Positions 32,250 through 42,169 of a stretch of DNA of 64,000 nt are shown in pieces. Both the position numbers and the translations under genes were made by a program. This stretch comes from Sipunculus nudus (lineage: Eukaryota; Annelida; Sipuncula; Golfingiida; Sipunculidae), in assembly GCA_026874595.1 (NCBI GenBank), contig CM049322.1:50569340-50633339 (forward strand), in the 5' to 3' direction. The notes under the pieces are model-generated. The model saw nothing but the letters and a program-made list of their open reading frames with translations. It was not told the origin of the DNA and made no database searches. Each line of letters opens with the position of its first letter. The first letter of the stretch is position 1.

Positions 32250-35200
32250 CAGGTACATATAAGTTGGACAGGAATATTTTATATATCGCATTTTCCTAAA
32301 AAATACTGGTTTCTTTTAATCCTTTTGAATGTGCCGAACTAAAGTTGAGGGTTGAGAATAGAGTCACCATGTGAGTTGATGGTACTGTGGGGCCACTGCG
32401 TCAACAAGAAAATTGTCTTGATGTTTTTTAGGCTTCCTTCATTAATAGATCGCGGCTTTAAATACGTTTTATGTTAACTTGGCTTTTTACATGCTTGATG
32501 TAGCTTAAATAACGGTGCTAGTGAATGAGAGATTGATTCCGGTTTGGGTGCTCTGTTTCCTATTTTTTAAATGAAGTATGCAATACTACAATAATAAGTT
32601 CACTGATATATATGTTAGATAACCTTGTTCACGGACCAATACATTCATTTAATAGATATGTCTTGGTCTTCTTGGTTCCCTACAGTCACATTCAGTGTCG
32701 TTACAGTTAACAAATCATTTTCTGAGAATACGGATTAATTCGCGACATTAAAACCCTGGCCTCAGGGGCCAGCCAGAAACCGTTCATTAGTTTACTAAAT
32801 AACTGATACGTGTGGCCCCTTAACGTTCAACTTATCTTAATATATCACAGAGTAGCCTTTAGATGAGGTTTTCTAGCTGGATACATGCAGGTACATGAAT
32901 TCAGATGGAAAAATTTATATCGCGTAGAGAGAGATATCAAATAGTTTAAATTTTTGAAGACCCATGGTATATCTTCAATGTGAGACTGTTACCGGTATTA
33001 TTAAGGTAGTTGGGGCACTAGATTTATGGAACGTGGCTTGAAACGCCAAAACCAACAACATTATATTTTCCTGTATGCATAATCTGACCTGTATTGACGT
33101 AAAACGTTACAAAAACCAGAAAAACAGCTTCTCACTTTCCACAGACTCTTGCTTCCAACGGACAGCTCTAAACAGCCCATCGGTATACCTAATTACTGAT
33201 TCATGTTGTTCCTTGAAGTTTGTTAACCTTCAATATCTCCACGATAGCTTACCGGGCCTTTGATGGATTATTTTAAACACTCACCAAAACCACTTACAAA
33301 TAGATTATCTCGTTTTAGTGTGATTATAGTAAAAATCCACGTATATTTAAAGATCAGAGGTTACTAGGCAACTGTGTGGTGCTGCCTTGATAACTTAAGA
33401 GGAATATGATGGATTTTGATAAAACTCAATTGAAATGTTAATCAATAAACATATCTCGACTGAGTGCGATTTCCGAGCAAAAGTCACGCATATAGAATGT
33501 GGTCAGCCGTCAGCAGGCTGCTTTGTGCAGGCCAATTTGTGGTGTCGCCCCGCCAATGTACAAGGGATTCTTGGATTTTGATATAACTAAATAGAAATAT
33601 TAATCAATTTAATATCTCAACCAAGTTCTGATTCCAGCAAAATATATGCATATGTAGTGAGGTAAATGGTCACCGCACTATATTGACACCAGCCTGACCA
33701 AAAATCTGATGGATTGTCATATTACTCATGATGAATACTAGAACAATTCTTACTATCATTTTGATATACTCAATGAAACTAGAACATAGATGAAATTTTA
33801 GCATTTGGAAAATGCTGCTTAAATTCAAAAGTATGGGTTTCATGTAGACGTTTACACAAAAATCGTTCATGTGTTGTTTTTGTCAACATTACATTAATTA
33901 CCTTATCCAAAACCTGACCAATTTTATTGGCGCTTAGTTAAGATCAGCAATGTAAATAAAAATACCTCTTTTAATATAAAACTAGCTGAGTCACCCGGTA
34001 ACTGGGCTTTTTATCGGGATTGGGGTACGTATTGAATTTTTTTTATTCTAGAAGTTATAATAAAATATAAAGTTTTAGTGGAATACACTCAATAAAATAT
34101 ATACAAATATATAAATTTATTTTGTGGCAAGCTGCTCATTGCAAAAAAAATGTATACATCAATATGCCAATCACCGGATGTTAACCTGGTCAGTCATGAT
34201 GTTTTCATTTGCAAACAGGAATGGGGCATTTAGATTTTCGAAGATCTTTTGTTGGTTATGTATTCATTATTGCTAGACGTATAAATGATAGATTACTGTA
34301 ATGAACATAAGGAGGATGTATTAAATGTATGTGTTAAGGCAAGGAAGTTCTTTTTATAACTACGGCCACAAAGGTTCGTAATAGGATAGGTTCGTACAAA
34401 TCTTCCAGTTCCTGCGAATTCTAGAGTTCCAAGACATTTCTTGGAGAAGGTGTAGATTCTTAAGCTTTCTTAAGAAGTTGGAACGTCATTTTTGAGAAAA
34501 TGATGGCCCTAGGGTTCTTACATTCTCCGTAAGAGAGCCTTGGTATCTTCATACGGCATACTTACGGCATACTTGTGACCGTGGCTTAAAGAAAGAAATG
34601 GGAATATGCATACCTCGCCAGTAGCAGTATATTTTATATACTGATATATTTTGCTGTGTATTATCCATGACGCGGTATTGTCAATATAAACAGAAACTTC
34701 TGCACGTGCTTCCTTGGAGGGTTTACGTTATACGAATATTTAAAAAAAAAGTTGAAGCTGAAATGCAAGGTGATAGTGCAGCGACACCTGTTTCAACATC
34801 ATGCAAAATATATTCAACATGAATTATTACATGCTGTCATGAGAAATAGTGCCAAGGAATCGAATTGTTGTGTGTTGTTCCCATAAACTGACCTTTCAAG
34901 AGGGTTATTTACAGGGCGAAACGTCAGGCCAAACATGCTTAATCATTCACTGACAGCAGGATTTATTCATTTACACAATAGTCCCTAATCCCAGAGACGA
35001 CACAGGCTTTCCAGTCTTTGTTGAAGTGAGTTCGGCTGTTTTCCGTGCACGTTAACTCCTAGCAATTTAGAAACCTCGCAAAAATCACTCATAATGATGT
35101 GGACATAAAATAATATGCTATTTTCATCTCGGCGAGGTCACTGCGGGAACAATAACCTTTACAGTGAGATACGGCACAGTGTCTTACACATCCCGGTTTC
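32250..35200. other. No recognisable gene
   Basis: AT-rich, with short frames only. A short sequence AACTAGCTGAGTCACCCG near 33984 resembles AACTAGCATATTACCCG near 37129, hinting at two ends of a dispersed repeat. Confidence 0.4.
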
Positions 35201-35458
35201 AGAGAACATCGAGGACAAAAGTGGGCCAACAAATATTAGATTAGATGTCCAGATAAGAGAACCGGGCTTGGGCATTGTTTGCAATTGCCTCTAATATAAT
35301 CTAGTCTAAAAAATAGACTTTCTGTCACCACTTTAAACACAAAAGTAATATGGCTTTTTTTTTAAACGCTGTCAGAAGGTTTTTTTTTTATTTTTATATG
35401 TATCATTCCTTGGTGTCCGATTTTTTTTATTTTGGCATTATTTGCATCATGCCCATCC

Positions 35459-35475
35459 GCCCCCCCCCCCCCCCG
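35459..35475. repeat. Poly-C tract
   Basis: Fifteen or more consecutive C, followed by GGATAG. Confidence 0.95.
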
Positions 35476-35851
35476 GATAGTTTGTGTGAATTATCTAGGC
35501 TCCTCTTGATTCTGAATTAAAATATTTAGGTTGTTTGTTTTTAGAAATTTCTCTGGATTTATTATTTTTTATCCAATTTACTAGTTTTGCAGTGTTTAAG
35601 TCTATGATCTAGTTTGTTCCATAGTCGTATAGATTTTGCTCTGTTCTAGAGAAAATGTTACGTATATTTAGTAGAGCACGTGATCTTGTATTAAAGGTGT
35701 AGTATCTTGGTGGAGGTAATAGATGGTACAGGTACTTTAGGGTTTCTTGTTTTAACATTTTGTGTAGCTGGATGACCACTGAGTTTTCCCTACTTTTTTT
35801 AATAGGGGCCAGCCCGTTTCTTTGTATAGCTTAGTTCGTATTTAAATACCA

Positions 35852-35853
<2 letters not shown>

Positions 35854-35896
<43 letters not shown>
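35854..35896. repeat. (GA)n microsatellite
   Basis: About 20 GA units within the arm-specific insert. Confidence 0.97.
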
Positions 35897-35897
<1 letters not shown>

Positions 35898-36124
35898 AAA
35901 TGTTATATAGAAATATTCTATAAGCACGGCTTTTATGTTTTTGCAGTAGTGAAAACATGAAACTAGATATATACATATTGCTAAATATGCAGATATCGTC
36001 GAACGATCATCGCAAGAGTGGCTAATTTATGGTCAGGACCTTGGAAATGACGTCAAAGTAAAAAAAAACATTAAGGGAGGGAAGGGGGCCGAAATAGTTG
36101 AAAAAGGCGATTTAAGCATGTATA

Positions 36125-36126
<2 letters not shown>

Positions 36127-36173
<47 letters not shown>
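36127..36173. repeat. (TA)n microsatellite
   Basis: About 23 TA units within the arm-specific insert. Confidence 0.97.
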
Positions 36174-36176
<3 letters not shown>

Positions 36177-36419
36177 ACATGTTTAATTACAATAAGAAAT
36201 ATCAGTTGTACGATAAATAAAAAAATCATATTTGCGGGATCAAACCTAATGAAAAGTAGAATTTCAATAAAAAATACAATAATTACTGCATATGTAATGC
36301 TTTATATTGATACAAGTCCCAAATCTGCGGATACCAGTGACAGGAATTTAATGACTGTTTTAGAAAATGTAACCATTATAAAACAAGTTTGCTTCCGGGA
36401 GAACTGGGATTATTCGACG

Positions 36420-36440
36420 CGGGGGGGGGGGGGGGGGGGG
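36420..36440. repeat. Poly-G tract
   Basis: Twenty or so consecutive G at the junction where left-arm homology resumes; a second G-run with one T lies at 36954-36977. Confidence 0.95.
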
Positions 36441-36799
36441 GTCACTACGCCCTTGTATGAAGACGGGCAGAAGTATAACTATTCCTTAAGGGGAAAGGCT
36501 TAAATTGACATTTTATTAAATTTTACTTTTATGATAGCAATAACAGAATAATGAAGTAAACATTTTCGGTCTACTTTTGAATAAGTAATCTAAAGGGGTA
36601 TCCAGTTGTCTCTTGTGTGTCTAACTGGTTCTCCTGAAACTCAACATCAATGTGCAAAGATATTTTACCCTAAAATAGTTTTTTTTGGAGAGAACTGTGA
36701 ATTACTATCTCCGCTATGTAAGTTTTCACTTTGTATGTGTGTCTGTTTATGAATTAGCAATGAAAATGTGTTTACAACTTGAAACCAATCATTTGAAAC

Positions 36800-38470
36800 G
36801 TTGATCATAATCCCCAAAAAATAGACTAAAGTGACATCTGGTGGACAAATCTGGGACTATCTCGACATTGAGATGATTAAAACCAGCATAATATCCGATC
36901 CTGTTTTGTACACGTGGTTTCTGGTAGATAGCTCTGCGCCACTAAGGTGAGGCGGTGGGGGGGGGGGGGGGGTGGGGTGTAGTAATTGTATCATGTTCCG
37001 TAGGTTTTGGCATGCGATTTTGGGGCGTCTTAAACACTTGGTTCAAGTTGAAGCCCAAAATACGAGCATGCTCTTGTGTGAGAACGGTTGAGTAGACTAA
37101 TATGAATTATTATCAGTAATAACAAAAAACTAGCATATTACCCGTTCTTGGGGTGAGGCAGGTCTGCTGTATTTAACGTAGTTTCAGAAAGTTTCGCCAA
37201 ATAAAATTAAGTGTCAGCATTTATGGGAATTATTAAAAATGACCGCCCACAGAACACTCTTAGCATCGTTACCGCAAGACAGTTCAAGACATTGAAAATA
37301 AATAAAGAAAGAAAACCGGACATTTCCGAGACTTGGCCAAAAACAAGTTGTGTGACAAGATTAATTGGCACTGCCGTTGATTATAACATACATTTACAAA
37401 AGTGATCTGCATTAATTCAGGTTCTGGGTTAATTTCTTCATTTATCAATACAGGAGTGTTGGACACATTAATGATCGGTCAATGATCTCCAAGATCTCTC
37501 GTTGACTTTATTTTATAATCTCACACTTTGAGTTAGATGATTGTTATGTGCAGTAGCCATGTACGGACGGCTCCGATAAAAAATAAGTTAATATAGCCCC
37601 GTTTATAAGTTGATATTTTGCCTTGACATCACGACTTATTGTAACATTACTTTATCCTTCGTGTGTTATATTTTGGTTATATGGCAAAGGGTACTTGTTT
37701 TCTTACTAAGCACAGATCCTGCTAACAAGGCACTGTGTATACTTCAGCAAGTATTATTTCCAGGTGATTCTTATCATTTAAAAAAAAGTGACATTGATTT
37801 GACATCAACTTCTTTTTACTTGACAGATCCATACATGGAATTATAGATCGAACTATGTGAATTTATATTTGCGAACGGTACATGCAACCTTGCTGGTGAA
37901 AATAACTTATTTTTTTCATAAAAAACAAAAGTGAAGATATTTCCCAAACGTAAGTAGAAACTTGGATGTCAGTTTTTAATTTAGTATATTAAGCAGTGTT
38001 TGTATGTGTGTGTGTGTAATCAGCCGATACCATCTCTTAAAAATTTAACCAATGTAAAAATACCATTAGTTAGTATCTTGTTAAGTATAGGCACGCCGAT
38101 ACACCACATCAGTGACATAACAAGAGTGATGAAAGCAAAAGCTGAGAATAAAGCGGAGAGCAAAATACAGGAGAGAATGGCCTTATGTTTATATATGCAT
38201 TAAAAACTGGGACTATAAAATAATTATGGTCATTACCTGAGGTATGTGTCACAGAAAGATTTTCCCTCGACATAAAGCTCGGAAAAATTTATTTTAGATG
38301 TCGATGGACTAGACAACACTGGGTTTCCACAATATTCACAATTTTTTTTCAATGTTCCCTAATATTTAAAAAAATATTTCTTAACAATATGCACCCACAA
38401 AAAAAATATTCATTTAAATCAATGTGAGCTGAGTAATATTCTATGATCAAACCTTTGTAATATTTATATC
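36800..38470. other. Spacer of the inverted repeat; no recognisable gene
   Basis: Open frames such as 37610-37846 and 38000-38203 show no family motif. Confidence 0.4.
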
Positions 38471-38479
38471 GTTTTGTTT

Positions 38480-38740
38480 GTAGCTAAGGAAATAATATTG
38501 GAATATTCGAGTCAGAGATTAGGAGAAAAACCTTTTTCATGTGGCGACAGTGAGCTGATTGCCATCACAGAATTGAAGGATTTACATATCAACCTGTACT
38601 CATCCGTTTCACAGATAACGCATTTTACTCATGAATGCTCTCTTCAGGTTCAAAACCGATTTCACTCTGAGAGAAAAAAGCCCACGTAAACCGTATATTT
38701 TCTATTTAAAAGTTAGTTTCAACTGACCCTTCTAGGTAAC
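38480..38740 (+). pseudogene. Candidate receptor ectodomain exon B1
   Basis: After a TTTTGTTTGTAG acceptor the frame reads AKEIILEYSSQRLGEKPFSC, GDSELIAITELKDLHINLYS, SVSQITHFTHECSLQVQNRF, HSERKKPT, then stop and TVYFLF. It is the counterpart of block A1 at 27.1 kb (see there). A cysteine follows an (E/E)-K/P-rich lead, and a second cysteine starts the C.LQ segment. Confidence 0.35.
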
Positions 38741-38879
38741 GTGCAAAAAAACATGTAGGCCTAGCTACCGAATAAACATAGCTGACGAGCAGAGCGGGTA
38801 TTGCGTTTTCGCCATCGCCCGTGAAAATTGCCTCACAGCGAGAACAGACATGGTGTAGATATTTCTGGAACTTGTGCTC

Positions 38880-39066
38880 CAGAAAGGGATGGAGGTAAAC
38901 CTGGCCGTGCTGGACTGCCATTATATTGTAAAAGTGGGACGCACCAAACAATGTGACGATAAAACAAGACTTCCTGTGAAAACAACATTAAAAGAGATAT
39001 CAGGAACTTCCTATGTCTAGATACACTGGATTTATGAAGGGGTTTTGGCAATTTATCAGACAGGTG
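38880..39066 (+). pseudogene. Candidate receptor ectodomain exon B2
   Basis: Reads MEVNLAVLDCHYIVKVGRTK, QCDDKTRLPVKTTLKEISGT, SYV, stop, IHWIYEGVLAIYQTG, and then a donor-like ACAG|GTGAGT. It is homologous to A2 at 27.4 kb over about 60 residues. The TAG after SYV (39036-39038) breaks the frame. Because the same two blocks occur in the same order and strand 11.4 kb apart, the receptor gene has been duplicated in tandem. Confidence 0.45.
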
Positions 39067-39165
39067 AGTTACCGACGCATTTATTTGCAAATTCCCTATC
39101 TAGGTGCTGGCGTCATGATGCTATGTAAACGTAATATTTATAAATAAGTAAATGAACGAATAAAT

Positions 39166-39167
<2 letters not shown>

Positions 39168-39208
<41 letters not shown>
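39168..39208. repeat. (TA)n microsatellite
   Basis: About 20 TA units followed by CACACATG. Confidence 0.97.
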
Positions 39209-39215
<7 letters not shown>

Positions 39216-39379
39216 GTATCTATGTTTACTTATTTGAACCCCGTTGCTTGGACCTTTATATATAATGAGTAACAATTATATGTGCTGATTTAAAATTCGG
39301 CCTTCGAGGAAATCTGCAACAGAGAAAGAAACACAAGACAAAAATCAAGGGGCACTACTTCGAAGGCACAATTAAAGAT

Positions 39380-40141
39380 TCAAATTGAAAACACAACTTC
39401 ATTGCTAATTCATAAACAGACAAACATACAAAATGAAAACTTACATAGCGGAGATAGTAATTCACAGTTCTCTAGAAAAAAAACACACACTATTTTAGGG
39501 TAAAATATCATTGTACATTGATGATTGTAAATATATTGTTATAACTTCTGTCTGGAGTTTCAGGATAACGAGTTAGACATACAAGAGACAACTGAATACA
39601 CCTTTAGAATACTAATTCAAAAGTAGATCGAAATTATTTACTTCATTATTCTGTTATTGCGATCAAAAAAGTAAAATTTAATCAAATGTCAATTTAAGCC
39701 TTTCTCCTTAAGGAATGGAGGCTTACACAGTTTGTGAGATATATTTTAAAACTTTTTTTTTTACTTCTGTCCGTCTTCATGCAAGGGCGTAGCGAAAGCC
39801 AGACTAGTAAATTGCTTTAAAAAATAATATATCCAGAAAAATTGCTAAAAAACGGACAACCTAAATATTTTAATTTAGAATCAAGAAGAGCCTAGATAAT
39901 TCCCACATAAGAACACAGTGCAGTAATCTAAACCATGATTTATATAGAAAAAACTTATCAAACGACTCAAAATGTCAATGTTAAATAAAAAAACCTGACA
40001 TCGTTTAAAAAAAAAAACTGCCATATCACTTTTGTGTTTAACGTGGTGAGACGAAGTCTATTTTTTGACTGGAATATATTAAAGGGCAATGGCAAACAAT
40101 GCCCAAGCCCGGTTCTCTTATCTGGACATCTAATCTAATAG
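39380..40141. repeat. Long inverted repeat, right arm
   Basis: Reverse complement of 35247-36790 as listed there, without the 0.85-kb insert. Its outer end (CATCTAATCTAAT at about 40128-40140) abuts directly the receptor-tail repeats that start at 40142. Confidence 0.8.
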
Positions 40142-40525
40142 ACAAGAATCAGATTGAACCAGATGTTGAACCTGTTTGTGCTCAAGTTAATAAAACGTTT
40201 GCTAATAGACCCGCTGGGGGCCCTGTTTTTGTGCATAAGTTAATAATCTTTGTGATGACAAACCCACTGGGGCATGTTTTGTGTAAAGGTCATTAAAATA
40301 TGTGATTATATACTCCCTAAGGGCCCTTTTTATGCAAAATTTAATAAAATATGTGATGATAAACCCACTCGGAGGCTTGTTTATGCGCAAGCTAATAAAA
40401 TGTGTGCTAATAAACTCGCAGTTAATAAAATATGGGATGATAAACCCGTTTGGGGCCCTGTTTATGCGCAAGTAAAAAAACACGCGTTAATGACCACGGT
40501 GTGGGACCTGTGTGTTAATAGTTAA
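40142..40525 (+). pseudogene. Receptor tail with 51-bp (17-residue) tyrosine repeats, copy 3
   Basis: Six or so diverged units begin near 40165, 40219, 40270, 40321, 40372 and 40455. Four of these are spaced exactly 51 bp apart, and each has a core (G)PVYAQVNK followed by a polar DDKP spacer: EPVCAQVNKTFANRP, GPVFVHK, GPFYAKFNKICDDKP, LVYAQANKMCANK and GPVYAQVKK. YAQV also occurs in the tail at 20.9 kb. In the oldest units Y has become C or F, and two frameshifts separate the units. A natural reading is a phosphotyrosine docking tail expanded by unit duplication, now decaying. Confidence 0.55.
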
Positions 40526-40529
40526 TACA

Positions 40530-41090
40530 TCCAAGGAATAGGCAACCTCCTTCGACCAACACGGAAATGCAGATCAGTGTGCCACCGCTAGAGACGTGTG
40601 GAGTGGTGCAGATGCCCATTAATGCCCGCGGGATTTTACCAATTACGTGATCTGTACTGCATGGCCTCATCTGTGAAGCGGGGAAAACCTATGTTATAAT
40701 ATATTATTATATATATTATTTGGTCTATAGACTGAAATTGTTACATCTTTTTGAGATTAAACAGGTGTATCCTACTTAAAATTAATGTGGCATTGATCAG
40801 ACAAACAAATGTGATCACATATTTGTACATAAAGAAGTACACAAAGAAGTCCAATTATATAACCTTAATTTTAATGATTTAAAGAATTATATATATCACT
40901 GCGGCACTTGATGGCTCTCTTTTTGTGGGTTTCCCCGAAAAGAAACGACTAGATACTGGTTTTCTGGGGGAAATGGAGATATACATGTGGTCTTTGATTG
41001 CTTTCTAATTATAAATGATTTGGTTTCACTGTTATAAATCGACGTAAATTTCCGGTAAAATAAACGGAGTACTTTGCGGTAATTTAACTG
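40530..41090. other. No recognisable gene
   Basis: AT-rich, with short palindromic TATATTATTATATATATTATT near 40700. Confidence 0.4.
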
Positions 41091-41099
41091 TTCCCAGGG

Positions 41100-41332
41100 C
41101 TTCGCGTGCATTTAACTGGGATCCTCGGCTAATGTACACTGAAACGCGTCATTTGCACACGGGCCGGGCAGTGCTGCGCCTATCAGCGGAGTGACTGCGA
41201 CCTGTTGACCCACATAGTGACCGCGTGAGCGGGAGAACTTGACCTCAGTCGACGCCATCACATCAACAGCAACACAAAGGAAACACAACAGCACACGATT
41301 TTGGCAGCGATTTCTCCAGTGTAAAAGGTACA
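41100..41332 (+). promoter_or_regulatory. CpG-richer block, candidate 5' exon of the transposase unit
   Basis: This stretch is visibly richer in G+C and CpG than its surroundings (ACGCGTC, CGGGCCGGGC, GACCGCGTGAGCGG, GTCGACGCC). It ends in a donor-like GTGTAAAAG|GTACAAG about 0.8 kb upstream of the zinc-finger exon. It could be a promoter with a non-coding first exon. There is no direct proof of transcription. Confidence 0.25.
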
Positions 41333-41549
41333 AGACTTTATGAAAATTATGTATTTAAATGTCTGGCATGTAGTTCAAAGGCCTGTCCACAATCAATGCT
41401 CATTGACATTCTAAAACTTCCATACCGGGACCGTGTAGTTTTTTGTATCCCCGTCACGTCGGACATCCATTGTACAGTGTACAGCCACACTCACACTGGG
41501 TTGGCTTTAGGCCTACATCCATGTTTCATTGCATGTTCAGTTTTTAGGT

Positions 41550-41712
41550 ACGGATATTGGCTTGATCATTGATTGTCATTGGGCATAGTCTGATTGATCT
41601 AACTAGCTAACGCAGAATCTGTTTTGTTCACTCAAGTAATTTTATAAAATTTGAATTACATGGAAATTGGCTTGATTATTGATTGTCATTGGGCATAGAT
41701 CTAACTAGCTTA
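41550..41712. repeat. Direct duplication of about 50 bp
   Basis: ATTGGCTTGAT(C/T)ATTGATTGTCATTGGGCATAG and ATCTAACTAGCT(A/T)A occur twice, at about 41557 and 41663. Confidence 0.9.
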
Positions 41713-42169
41713 AGTGATTTTTTTCTGTATTAAAATGTATCAGACTTAACCAGCCATTAATACCTGCGATATCAGTTGCATGTGACCAAAAGCATCTTGT
41801 AGTTTTTTTTTAATTATTGCTACCATTTCACTATGCTAATATCTGTCACATATACAGGCCTACTGTGAACCCTTTTCTCTGTGCCAGTAACCCTAATTTC
41901 ACAATACTGGCCGTGCTATTTTTAAGAGTGGCTCATAATATTCATAATATTGCAATTTGCTGTCAACATGGTCATTCAAGATGTGTTGAATTCTCATATA
42001 GTTGGAAAATGTGTTTTTAATCATTTAGATAATATTTGAGGTTTGTTAAGTAGTTGCCATGAAAGAGGTAAAAAGTCAATTTTCATTTCCTTCTGTGGGA
42101 TTTAACATTTACTTTGTGCAGCGATTGATGTATATATTATGTTCATGTAGGACCTATTATATTTTGAAA

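Larger units (their letters stand above)
35247..36790. repeat. Long inverted repeat, left arm
   Basis: Blocks 35247-35390, 35483-35590 and 36440-36790 are reverse complements of blocks in 39380-40141 (e.g. AGATGTCCAGATAAGAGAAC at 35250 against its complement near 40120; AATTATCTAGGCTC; AAGGGGAAAGGCTTAAATTG; TACTATCTCCGCTATGTAAG). About 0.85 kb (35591-36440), including (GA)n and (TA)n tracts, is present only in this arm. Confidence 0.8.

Noticed and set aside
36420-36440. G-quadruplex regulatory element in the poly-G tract
   Set aside because: A pure homopolymer run at a repeat junction needs no regulatory explanation, and there is no gene beside it.
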